A stretch of 64,000 bases of DNA from Hepsetus odoe. Its lineage: Eukaryota > Chordata > Actinopteri > Characiformes > Hepsetidae. Within the stretch, counting starts at the first letter, position 1, and each line of letters opens with the position of its first letter. The stretch spans positions 12,268,798-12,332,797 of the forward strand of contig CM029387.1 of NCBI GenBank assembly GCA_017165825.1, read 5' to 3'. The translations under genes and the position numbers were made by a program. Below are positions 1 to 11,918 of the stretch, one piece after another. The notes beneath the pieces are model-generated. The model saw only the letters and a list, made by a program, of their open reading frames with translations. It was not told where the DNA came from and did not search any database.

Positions 1-1814
1 TCCTTATTTATTGTTAATCGTAAAAATACAAAATGTAACTCTAAAACAAGTGCTTTTTACCACCAAGAAATGTGTACCTTTATTTATTGGTACATGCACT
101 GAATTGAATCAGTGTTTGAGTCTCTTTCATCATCAAAGTTACCTGTCAGTTGACCTATTTAATGAATGACCTATTTAAGTTAATATGACCACATAATTCA
201 TAATGCCATAATGTGGAGTTAGACAAACTACCACAGAAAGTCTAGCTGAATGCCATACAGTTTTCAACAAAAAATGACTTTAATTGAATTTGAGGATGTG
301 ATTTTTTTAAGTTTTACATTATTATATCTAGTGAAATAGTAAGTTTTTAAATGCAGGATATTTATAAAACTTTAAACTGTTAAAGTTTAAAATGTAAAAA
401 ATAAAGTTAAAAATATACTGTTGTTATTTTTGTTATTTTACTGTAGCGTGTTGAGTTATTTTTTTTACAAACGTAAAATGTATCATAGTTCAAATTCTAC
501 TTTGTGGAGCACACTGTAAGACTGTAGGCAGTCAAGTTGAAAAAGAAGGCATGAAACCTTTTTTATTAATGTACATTGCCAAAGTTAATCTCATATTGAT
601 ACATTATATACCTAATTAAATAATGAAAGTTATCATTACTGACCAGTAATAGTTCTCTAAAATACTATACATTCCCATCAAAATATAAAAGTAGGATATG
701 CTGTTATTATTTATGCACAGGGTTTGAGAATATGAAGCTTACTAATTTATATTTTCATAAAATGTTTTTGAATTAAAATATGAAGAGTATTAAAAACCCA
801 CAACTTTTTATGTTTAAAATTTTATATTTACATCTATGTCCGATAACTAAATATGTCTTTATGAGTTAGCATACAGAATAAAAAGTGTAGTCTATACCAA
901 TCTAATGCCTGCAGTTTTCACTTGCCTTTTTCTTAAATGATCTTGGAGCATTTTCTGCTTCTACATTCAGCACAAAGTGGGTCACATGAAGAAACACAGT
1001 GATCAGCAGGCACTTCATGATTAGGGTTGTCATTTTGCTGCAGCTCCAAAATAACAGATGTTTGTAGGAATAATGAAATTCATTATTACCAAGACTTTAA
1101 GGAATTAAAATAAATAGCAGACATTAAAAATTTCACTTATAAAAAGAAGCAAATGCGGAAATATGCAACAAAATTACATGAAGACTCACCAGTTTTGAAT
1201 GAAATGGAACTGAATATCCTATGCAGATTTTATATGAATGCTGTGCTTCTTTGTTCATCTTAACAGCCAAATTTATGTGCTTCTGAAATGACAGATTATT
1301 TTATTTAACTGAAGTCATGCAAATTTAAAATTGTAAATGTTATAGTTCTGGGGTAGAGATTAGACAGTAAAATAACTCCATCCTGTAGGCATAGTGAAAT
1401 GTAGTAGTCTGATAAAGTGCTAATTGTTCAGTAAAAGTCTCCAGTAACTATCACATTGATAACTGGAGTAAAGGGAAAAAGAGGTGCTATGGAGTACAGG
1501 AGAATATAATACAATATAACACTTTTTATAGTATATTGGATGAGCAAATGCTCAGAGATAATCTGAACATAAGAAGATCCAGGAAACGGAATCTAGGAAA
1601 AGTGAAAAATTTTATCCCCAAATTTTTATCCCCAAATAATTTCTTTAAGGTGAATACTTCCCAGTAAGATCCACCTATACATTAACTGTCAAATGTCAGA
1701 AGGAAAGAGGTGATCAAAATGTTTGAATAGAACATTGATTACATTTCAAAAAACTGTTATCTTTTCTTTAATTGCAAAGGCCAGAAAGTTCTTATTTCTG
1801 GCAAGTTAAAAGGT
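1..1814. other. AT-rich non-coding sequence
   Basis: No gene, RNA or recognisable repeat seen. Stop codons are frequent in all frames. Downstream flank of the muscleblind-like gene. Confidence 0.6.
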
Positions 1815-2245
1815 ACTCTTTGGTCTTGTATTTCAAGAATGCTACCAGTGCATCTCCTGTTATGCAATTTTAGCCAGTTCTTGGGAAGGCCCTTTGGTGT
1901 TGCAGCATGACTTTGCCTCAGTCCACAAAGCAAGCTCCATAAAATACATGGTTGGGTTAGTTTGGTGTGGAACAATCCATTAGGCAACTTTGGGAAGAAT
2001 CAGAGGGAAGACAAGTGAGCCGGGCCTTCTCATCCAATACCAGTGATTAACATCACAAAAGCCCTTCTGAATTAATGAGCAATAAGCTGTAATTCACATT
2101 CCAAATTGTTCACATTCAATAATTCACATTCCAAAATGTCCATATTTCTTCATATTTCTGCCTAAAGATTTACAATGGGATGTCATGAAAGTTCCTGTAG
2201 GTGCAATGGCCAGATGTCCTAATACTTTTGTTTATGAAGTTTGCA
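1815..2245 (+). mobile_element. decayed Tc1-like transposase 3' region
   Basis: Plus-strand text keeps the typical end of a fish Tc1 element: 'gttgcagcatgact' and 'gtccacaaagcaagctcca' (QHD..PVHKA region), 'tggtttggtgtggaa'-like sequence, and the close 'gggatgtcatgaaagttcc', 'aatggccagatgtcctaat', 'acttttg'. Many indels and stops; no terminal repeat at the left. Confidence 0.6.
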
Positions 2246-2659
2246 GTTATCTTGGATGCAGATTTTTTGACTGTGTGAACCCATAAAAGTGTTGTCAAAG
2301 ATCTATATACTAGTGATGTTAGAAATTTTTGACTATCCCTATCTACTATGAATTTCAGTCTTTAAAAAGTTCTTTTCACTGACAATGTAGCTCTAACACT
2401 GGCCCCAATCTTTTTTTTTTCCACAGTTTCCCACGTTTTCTGCAACAGGGTCAGCATAAGGGGTTTTGTCTAAATACCAATATCACCAATATATGCCTAA
2501 AATAGTGTGGCAAATGACCATAAAGGCTTGTATTACATCTGGCTAAAAACACCTTGATTTTTCCCACATGTTGGTGCAATATTCATAATAATGTACTGTC
2601 AAGTGAAACATTTTGAAAGATGTGTAACTTTACATCATTTGTAATGCTAATACAGCTTT

Positions 2660-2965
2660 GCAGATTAAGAATGTCATGCCCACAGTCAAACATGATGGCT
2701 TCATGTTACTTCAGGGTATAGGCAATGTGTCATAATAGAAGGAAGGTTATTTTCAGCTGTTTACCTTAAAGCACTAAAGCAGAATGTTTGGTCATTAGTC
2801 TGTGATCTAAAGCACAAATAAAATTATGTAGCAAGACAACAATCAAAAACTTAAGAGCAAGCCCACCCGTGAGTGGTTAAAAAACAATAAAAACAAATTG
2901 CTTAGTCAAAATCTTGACCTGAGCCACATATTCATGCTTTGGCATGACCTGAGGCAAAACTCTTC
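2660..2965 (+). mobile_element. decayed Tc1-like fragment
   Basis: Contains 'acagtcaaacatgatgg' (the VKHGG block) and, further on, 'ggcatgacctgaggc' (the W.DLK block after the third catalytic site). The order fits a collapsed plus-strand Tc1 transposase. Confidence 0.45.
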
Positions 2966-4604
2966 AGTGTAAAAGTATTAGAACTATTTTTTACAAAAAT
3001 TAGTAACTTCTAATTAGTAATTTTAAAGAAAAAATAGTTAAATGGAATTAATTTAATTAATTGGAATAAGATGATAAAAAATATTAGAACCTGTGCAATC
3101 TTTTAGGCCCTTCACAACTGGAAAAAGTATTAAAATGTATTACAATAAAAAAAGAGCAGACAAAATGTAGTAATTAGCTTTCCATGGTAAGTTTTAGCAT
3201 AGAATAATTACATTTGAACTTAAACAATAATTAGAATTCCAATCTATCAAAATGTTCAATTAAATTTGTAGAATTTATTTACTATATGTAAAACTCTCTT
3301 AATGTTTGAGCACAAAAGAAATCACATTAGCCTGCTTAATGTTACCATGAAGGAGATGAGCTTATTGGGTTTCCTGTCTACACTGTAGCCATTACTGCTT
3401 CCTGTTGAGTGGCTGCAGCTTAAAGGTCACCTCTTCATCTGTTAACTGTGATGTTGGGAACAAAGTAGTTTTCAGCCTGACAAAAGTAGGAGAATGGTAA
3501 TAGGTAATATACCAAACATCAAAGTAGCTTCATTTCCAATTAAAGTTAGAAAAATCCAACCTTAAAGTGAAATAAATGTATTCAGAGCAGAGCAAACACC
3601 CATATAAATAAATAATAACTTTAAGCAGAAACACACTTACTCATGGAAACTCTTGTGAACACAATGTAACTGAAGCATGTTACTCATTTAAATTGTATAT
3701 TTTTTGTTGGAGGTTTCAGACAATATGACTATTGGGATACAAATATTGATGGATACAAAGGCTGCATTCTCTTAGTCACCCCTCAACATAGAACATATAA
3801 CCCAAAATGAGGTAGAAACGTGTTGACATTCATAGGTCAAGTAATGCTTATGAAAAGAGATATTGCCCAACAGGAACTTTGGGCAATATCTTGGGCAATA
3901 TCTTGGGCAATATTTGGGCAAATTTTGCCCCTCCCCCCTTTTTTTCTTGCAAAAATAAGTAAAATCTCATAAGGCTATATAGCATCATGTTTTCCATGAA
4001 ATACCAGGGAATTTAAATCAAAATCTGCTCACCCAATTATAATTATTATTATTTTTAAATTACAAAATAGTAGTTACAAAATTCATCCACAAACTGACCA
4101 TGAAAACCATCATTATACCACAAATGCAAAACATATACCAAAAATCATATACCTTAAAATGGTAGCGGTTAGATTCCAAGGAAAGCTGTTATGAAATGTA
4201 CTAGCATGATAAGCCATTCAGTGGAAGGATGAAATATAATTTGGTTATCACTTGGATAGTGTCAGGTGTAACACTTCACTGAAGGCCACTATTTTGTTGG
4301 CTGAATGACATCTACTGCATTTCCAGTGTGTTAGTGTGAAGTCAGGGAAAAAAAGTGAGGGAGCGGGGAAGCATGGTAAATTGTTGTTTTTTGGGTTCAT
4401 GCTAGACTGTGGGAGTCTGTTTCTTTACCATTTAAAGAAGTAACACCAAACTTTTCAACAGTCTGAGTCTTGTTAAGACTCAACCATGTTAACAAAATTA
4501 AGCTTTATACTGGTGTCAGTGTAGGACTGCAGATAACGGAATAGTTTTCTTCATTGTGTTTGTGGTGAAACATGCTGATTGCACATTTCATGTATAAAAT
4601 AACT
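2966..4604. other. AT-rich non-coding sequence
   Basis: Nothing recognisable except the short hairpin-forming repeat at 3859-3923. Confidence 0.5.
3859..3923. repeat. 12-bp tandem repeat with an inverted copy (hairpin)
   Basis: tgggcaatatct is repeated about 3.5 times (3880-3923). It is preceded by its reverse complement gatattgccca (3859-3869), giving an 11-bp perfect stem with a 10-nt loop. Confidence 0.75.
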
Positions 4605-5050
4605 GAGATGCACCTCTTAGTGGTTTAATTCAGGTCTTTAAACCACACACATTGCCACATCTGTATAAAATCAAGCACCTAGCCATGCAGTCATTTGTGA
4701 AGAATAGGTTGACCTAAAGAGCTAAGGAAATTCAGGTCTGATATGTACATAGGATGCAACCTAGGTAAATGCTGATTTGTGAAATGTTTTACTTGCTAGA
4801 TATTTCAAGTTTAACAGAATAGTGGCAGACCACATTAAGTCAGAGAGTCAACTGTAAAGTTTGGTGGAGGAGAAATAATGGTATGGGGTAATTTTTTCAG
4901 GGGCTGGACTGGGTCCCCTAGTCCTAGTAAATGGAAATCATTATGTCTTAGCATTCCAATTCAATTTGAACAATTCTATGCTTGCTACTTTTGAAGCAGT
5001 TTTGGAAAGATCTTTTTCTGTTCTACCATAACCCGCAAACTGCATAACGG
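4605..5050 (+). mobile_element. decayed Tc1-like transposase fragment
   Basis: Shows 'ataaaatcaagcacctagc', 'ccatgcagtc', then 'actgtaaagtttggtgga' and 'ggggctggactgggtcccc', typical of a fish Tc1 transposase around the second catalytic block, running on to 'ttctgttctaccat' (F..FQHD). Frame destroyed. Confidence 0.6.
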
Positions 5051-5509
5051 CAAAGTAGTGACAGGGGAGTGCATAGCTTAGCCGTATAGGATGATGGTCT
5101 GTAGGATGACCTTAGAGATCAAGAAGAGGAGCCAGTTAACAAGAAAGTGGGACAGAGCTGGGAAAGTTGTGCAGCTGGTTACGGCAAAGGGTGGCAATAG
5201 AAAAACATTCCCATAAGTAAACAGATGTTTTTATGTCATGAAAATATCCAAAATATACTCTCATGTAAAGCCGTACTTAGTAAGGTTTGTCTAAGTTAGT
5301 GTAATTTCTTTTACAATTTACTGAGCAATAAAATACTATGTGGCACTCTTATTTTTGTGACAGGCTGCTATACTGCTAAGTAACATGAAATTCTTAACAT
5401 TAATAGTTAAAAGACAGTTCCTCTATTTTGCTGGCTTTAAAAAAAAACAAAAAAAAAAAAAACACATCAATGAGAGAGAGAGATTGAGATAAAAAAAAAA
5501 CCCACAAAT
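5051..5509. other. non-coding, A-rich and GA-rich tracts
   Basis: Poly-A runs at 5437-5462 and 5490-5500 and a short GA repeat at 5470-5482. No gene seen. Confidence 0.5.
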
Positions 5510-8410
5510 TTTCAAATCAAATCCATTTGGGTTTTATTAATTTCTGAATTCATAACAGCAAGAGTCAAATATAACAATAATAAATGTGCATAAAACTTTT
5601 TTAAAACAAATTTACAAGATCTTAAAGCAACTGTAAGCAAAGAATGGGCATAAGAATACATAATGAGCATTAAGCATTCGTTTAAAGCAAGTGCTTTCAG
5701 CAGGTAGGACCACCTGTTGATTAGCAGTAGGAGATGCAACTCAGAGGAGTGATGCTTTGGTTTATTAGCACTTGTGCAGCAGCCTTAGAATGAGCAAAAA
5801 CCTCAAAACAGAGATCAGAAGTTTACATTCATTGTGTTTCATTTTGCTGGATGACCTTTTCCTGCTGAAAGCACAGCTGCCAATTATAGCAAGGGAACTT
5901 ATTGTATGTGCAATCTGTTGTGTAAGGCTTATGCTAGCATAATGGGTCATTTTGAAGTTTTTACCTTTTCGTTTTCTTCACATGTACCATTACAGCAAAA
6001 TGGATTTCAGTGAACTTGGATTTAAAATAATGGACATTGAGACTATATTATTATTATTATTTTTATTATTGTATACATAATTTCTGATTATGAAAATTAA
6101 AGTACTGTGAGAACTTACTAACCTACTTACTAATATATAATGTGGATTTTATCAGTTAATCTTCTCTACATGCAGTTGACCATTTCCAGGCTCAAGTCAA
6201 TATTCTTTTGTGTTTTCCAAGAGATAGATTTTTTTTTTGTTCTCCCACAGAAAAGCACAAACAATGGACACAATGCTAGCATGTGGCATGGAGGGAGAAG
6301 GGCTTGCTGCCAACATAAAATGTTTTCAAACACAGTGGAAACAATCCTCAAATTTTACAAATATGAAGTGCAATAAAGATGCAAAAACACTGATTCTGTC
6401 ACAAATCAGAGTGTAGCTGCTAATAGCAGGCTGCTGTGTAAAATCATAATTAGAGAAACATAAATTATGAATACATTTTTATCTAGAAGTAATGTTAATT
6501 ACATTGTTATTAAGACATATCAGTGTACATGTTTCTACTTTTGTGTGTTGATCATTTATTTTTCACAGATAAACAGTTCATGTTAAAGTGTCTGCTTCTA
6601 TTGCATGACATACAAGTAAAATGTGAGATTACTTGCCAAATTTTGTTGCCACTGATTTTTGATTGATAGGCAGTATATGCAAGTAAGGCAGAGCAATGCT
6701 AAGCTTTTTTTAAAACTATTTTTAAGCAATGATTTAAGTAACAATAAAAACAGCTGTGCCACTTCTGCAAGCATAGTCTGTTAGCTGGTCTATTATACTA
6801 TTCCTTAAATTATCCTAACAAAGTTTCTCATAGAGTCTTTTATTATTCAAAATAATCTCCATATTATACATGTTTCTTTTCTTTGTTTTATATTGACTAT
6901 GTACAGAAGTGCAAAAAGTCTACCTTTGTCCCTTGGGTTATGGCTCTCTCTTGCTTGTAGCCAAAGACCCTGCCACCTAGAGGCACTACCCTATAATGTA
7001 TCATCTAAGTAAATATTCTGAATTATCTAAATATGTCACTGATCTTTTTTGTTGTTTTTTTTTTGGCCTGACATTCAGGGATATTCTTTGAAATATCAAA
7101 ATATGATTTTTATGTTCTGAAATGTATACAGTAGAAAATAACTTTTTACCCTAGCACATTTGATAAACACATTAACAAAAATGTAAAACAAGACAAAAAA
7201 ATAAAACAAAAATTTTAAAACAATCACTTTAAGTTTGTTAAATTAACAATGGTCTTACTGCTTCCATTCCATTTCTTAAAATCAATATCAAAACAAAGGC
7301 AATCAATACCAATTTCAAAAAAGAGAATTGAGAAAATATCAAACATTCTAACATCACCTATAAAATGTTAAATGTACAACATAAATTGCATGAAAAAAAC
7401 TAGGAAATAATGTAAGAAAAAAAAAGTTAAATGTTAAAATCTAAAACAGTTCTATGCCAATACTCTTAAACACAAAATAAGTGAATTTTTGAAATTAAGC
7501 ATGCAACCATGTACCAATATGCTTCTATTGAAGGTTTAAAAAGTAAAAGATACATGTAGTATGAAATAATGATAATGATATAAAATATGTGAATAACAGC
7601 ATATAAGTGAAAGAACATGTTTTAAAAGGTGAAAAAATAACTAATTTAAGGCCTCAGTAAAGCAATCACACCAGAGTTAATCAATTTCATTTTGGTTCAT
7701 TTTACATTGCTGATCGGCTATATTATAACTTATAAGCTTTAATGAGATATTTTCAAATCATGTTTATATTGTAATTGAAATTATTTTGTATATAAAGTTG
7801 ACCCCAATTATAAATGGCATACATTGTTACATTAAAAGTGACATATTTAGACATATATAAACAAAAGCATTAAATGAAAGTTTGAAGTTATTTTTGGACT
7901 TCTTCAGAAGAGCCAAATCTTTGAAATGACATCAGAAAATAAAAAAGTAATTGAGTTTCATTTATTTCCCTGATATCCAAGTTTGGCTTTGGCCATATCT
8001 TCTGAAACAAAGAACCCTGAAAACTTAATAGGAAAATGACTTTGCCATGACAGTGACTTAATGACTGACATGACTTTTATACAGGTTCAAAAAAATAAAA
8101 TAAATAAATAAAATAAAAGCTTATTAAAACAAAATCATCCAACAAAAAACCTGAACCAAATACATATCTGGTCTCCTCATATACAAAACAAATCCAAACT
8201 CTAAACACAAACAATCTGAAATGAACTACGCCATTTCAAGCAGTGCCCTTTTCAGGTTTGATTTTAGAGTCCCCAGTCTGGGGACTGGAAACAGTTTCCT
8301 AACTCCAAGTTAGCTGTAAGAGCTCCAAGAGTCTGTATATAAATGGTAACAGGAAGGAAAAGGCAACCCTGTTTTCATGCAAGTTGAAATGCTTGATACG
8401 AACTACAAGG
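5510..8410 (-). other. possible terminal 3'-UTR exon of mbnl1
   Basis: No transposon signature is visible here, unlike most of the surroundings. On the minus strand a fair acceptor (ttttccattcag) ends at 8411. Near the far end AATAAA (5538-5533) is followed 20-30 nt later by a GTGGG plus T-run element, as at a cleavage site. Joined to the donor at 11846, the alternative C-terminal frame would stop two codons into this exon. The extent is inferred from motifs only; no homology was recognised. Confidence 0.3.
5533..5538 (-). terminator. candidate poly(A) signal AATAAA
   Basis: AATAAA on the minus strand (ttaataaaaccc), with a G/T-rich run at about 5500-5512 in the downstream position expected for a cleavage site. 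Such hexamers are common in AT-rich DNA, so this only has weight together with the possible 3'-UTR exon. Confidence 0.25.
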
Positions 8411-10084
8411 CTGAATGGAAAACATAAAAAATATTACAGATAAATAACAACACAAAATTAATTAAAAAAAAAAAAAGCTCAAACATTTGTGAAGTTTAGT
8501 ATAAAATTAAGAGCCATTAAAACAATCTGGTAAACAGAATAACACTGCTAATATAACACTTTCTTTTTTTGTGACGTGTTGCCCATCATTCGCCATGAGA
8601 TGCTAAGATGCTAAGATGTGCTTTGAAAAGGTCAGAAGCATTTTATCTTTTTATTTTTTTAATCCCTAAAACATTGTTTTTTTTTTTAACCTGATCTTTC
8701 TCCTACTTTGCTACCTTGACAAGAACTCAAAACTGCAATTAGCAAATGTGCAAATGTGAAACAATTCTGTCAAGTATAACAGTAAACGGCATTCACATCA
8801 AGGGGCATCCTTTAAATTTAGTAAATCATACTCTAAATTAGTAAAACTTTACTTGACCTTATTTAACTTATTACCTTACAATACACCTATCATGTTCTAT
8901 TACATTGGCTAAAATGATGAAACTGGAACTACAAATAATGATCTATAGTTAAATACAGATCAAAAATGACTGAATATGGTTTTATAGGCATAATGTGGTT
9001 TAATGAAGTAGGCCACACTACAAGTGTCCAAACTAATGTGAGAAAATTTCACAGGTACTTTAATTAAGACTGGAAGATGGAAGGTGCTGTTATAGGCACA
9101 TGAGAAAAAAACATGCACCTGCTTGTCTAAATCACATTAGAAGAAACTCTGCTTCTGTACATTCCCAGTATGAATTTCATAACTCACATCAACATGTATA
9201 ATAAGATACTGTGATACTGTGTCAATCAGCCATTAGAATACTCCACTCAAGTGAATAACACGAATTAGACCCAGACTAAATTCCAATGCCAGTTTTTTGG
9301 TTGACAAATCTAGGTCTAGCCTTAATCTAAATCTTGAAAACCTTATGATTTTAATGTTAAGTAAAAGTTTTCTTTAAAGAATCACATCAATTAAAAAAAG
9401 GAAATCAATATATAGAATCTATTGGTTTATCAAAGTACCAGTATTTTAAATATTTTGGGTCTGTGCCACTGCCTCTCTTATATATAGCTGTTCTTCCAAG
9501 TTCTACATATCACATCTTGGGGCACTCTTTTTCTGCTCATAAGCATACTGTAGACTAGTTCTTTAAATGTTTTTTTCAGTGAACTAGTTATACCCCAAAG
9601 GAAATATATGACTATAATAAGATCAACTGTTCTGAAAGTTAACATGTTCAAATTTATTGGCATTATGTTCTTTGTGTTTGTCCCAGGTAATAGTTCAGCA
9701 CATTCATTTGACCTGAAAGAACAAAGAAACAAGCATTTGCAAAAGAACACCATCAGCAGTTCAAACAGAATCTGTAAAACCTTGAATCTTGCAAGTTCTC
9801 AACTTGAAAGGGGAATTCCACTGATTTTCAACTTTTGTAAATAATTAATTGTTGAGGATGTAAAAAAAGTCATGCAGAGTGTTTTAGGGTGAGAGTCAGA
9901 ATTGTTTACATAGTTGTAATAGGAAACAAATGTTTGAGTTTAATGCCTCTAAGAGCTACAGGGATATGGGACTTTCTGTGATCAGATTTTATACCAGTTG
10001 TAAAAGTTGATAAAGAGAACCCAATTAAACAAAGCAAAATTATTATACTAATATTATACTAACTAATTATTATCTAATATTATA
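8411..10084. other. probable intron, no recognisable feature
   Basis: AT-rich, no coding bias, no repeat family recognised. Between the last coding exon and the possible 3'-UTR exon. Confidence 0.4.
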
Positions 10085-11010
10085 TACATATGAATGAAAA
10101 GAGTATGTACACCTTTGCTTCTAGAATATCTGGAGTGACCCCCTAATGCCACAATAACTTCAACTAAACAGAAGTTAACTGTTGATCAGTCCTAATCATC
10201 AACTTTTAGCCATTCCTCCATACAAAATAGCTTCAATTCTAAAGTACAGGTAGGTGTCCTCACAAGAAGTGCTTCAGGCACTTTCTAATTTCTATTGGAC
10301 TATGGTCAGGACTTTGACTTGGCCAATTTAAGACATTAACTTTCTTCTTCTTTAACCATTATTAAGTAGAATATGCTTGTGGTCACATGTTATGATATTT
10401 GCCTTTGGAATTCCCAAACAATTCCCAAACACTAACACCTCCATGGTATTTATGCTGGAGCCCAGTGTTGTTCTTTTAGCAAACTCTCAATTTGAAGAGC
10501 AATCACTTAATCCTTGCAACCCAGCCATATACACCACTGTTGTTCTCCTAATCATTGAATCATGAACATTCACCAGTGTAAGGTTTTTGGTTGCTTAGAA
10601 ATTATCCTAGGTTTCTGTGTGACCTCACAGACAATTACATGCTATGCTATTGTAGTGGTCATTACTGGTTATCTTCTTGGAAGGGTAGCAATTTCTTCAA
10701 GTTGTTCACAATATCCCTGTAAATTGCCTGAGTCCACATTTGTTAGAAATATTTTTAAAACTTTTCCAGCCAAATGAGCATTAACAACTTTGTTTCTGAG
10801 GTACTCAGGAAACTCATTTGTTTGCGTCACAATACACACCAGATTTTGACAGGTCCCTTCTCTTTAAAGAACAAATAACAGGGGAGCGCTCACACCTGAT
10901 TGTAATCCCACTGACTGAAAACACCCAACTCACCTCAAAATGAATTGCTTATCCTAGAGTTTCACATATTTCTGCCGATCTGTAACAGATCTGTAATATT
11001 TAATAATTTT
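10085..11010 (-). mobile_element. internally deleted Tc1-like element
   Basis: The plus strand carries the reverse complement of a fish Tc1 transposon: 'gttgatcagtcct', 'agccattcctccatac', 'ggtcaggactttgacttggc', 'ttcttctttaaccat', 'tcatgaacatt', 'aaatgagcattaacaac' and 'tgattgtaatccca'. The central part with the catalytic blocks is missing, and remaining frames are broken. Confidence 0.65.
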
Positions 11011-11846
11011 TCACAATTTATACATTTTCAAATTAGATTAGATAAATTCGATTTTTGTTCCATTGGGTTCACTATGTACTTTTCTGATTCTTTATGTACT
11101 TTTAGGTATAAAATCTGAAGCAATATAGACAATTATAAAAAATTAGAAAGGGTTCATATAGGTTTTAAGCAACAGTATACCTCAAAGAAAGATATTTAAC
11201 ATTATGATGTAAAATGGCAGTGTGTTTGTTATTATTGAGTCTGAATAACACTGACTACATCACAGCTACTAAATTCAGGAGAAATGTGGATATGTGTGGA
11301 ATTTGCCTTTTTGTGTAGTGAAATTTCTAAACAAAAAAAAAATATTTTTATAATAAATAATTAGGTTGTTTACATAAAAATTGTTGCACAAGAATGATAT
11401 GATCTAACAGTAAGGTTGTTACTTCAATGGTAAACTGGTTTTACCTTCAAGTAACTTCAAACTATATTGTTCAGTTTTTAAATGAAATATTGAATGTTAC
11501 AAATAAACTACTTTTTTGTAGAAATGATTGGTGTTACTTTATTTATTATAAACTAATGCAGGGTTGGTTTAAATACTATAGGCTCAACATCCAAAGTTAA
11601 CAGAGATTAAAAACTTAATTCAAAATTAATTATTTTAAAAGTAATATAATTCTATATTAGGTAATACATGTATTTGATATAAATACGCTCCATATAACAG
11701 CAATTTCTCATTATGGAAACCCTGCTCATAAGAATTTCAAAATTATAACTAAGCAAGTTCATGTCCTGCTCCTGGATATGTCAATACAGGTTTATCAAAC
11801 TGCACAAAGTCAGAAAATGTAAAATATATATATTTTGAAAACTCAC
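11011..11846. other. intron after the last coding exon
   Basis: AT-rich, nothing recognised. The donor gtgagt is at 11846-11841 (minus strand). Confidence 0.5.
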
Positions 11847-11861
11847 TGGTTTGGACAGTGA

Positions 11862-11918
11862 CTACATTGGAGTCAAGTACTTGTGAGTAGTCAGATGTTC
11901 TGCAGATATTATTGGAAT
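11862..11918 (-). CDS. mbnl1: mbnl1 last coding exon, main C-terminus and stop
   Basis: After the cttccttag acceptor the exon reads IPIISAEHLTTHKYLTPM and stops at TAG (11864-11862); mammalian MBNL1 ends IPIISAEHLTSHKYVTQM (from memory). A good donor (gtgagttt) lies at 11846, so a 72-nt exon 11918-11847 probably splices to a further 3'-UTR exon. If the 92-nt exon is skipped, the same exon is read as DSNNICRTSD... and stays open to the donor. That resembles the mammalian alternative ending DTHNICRTSD, which I recall stopping right there. Confidence 0.9.
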   Translation of the reverse strand: MPIISAEHLTTHKYLTPM

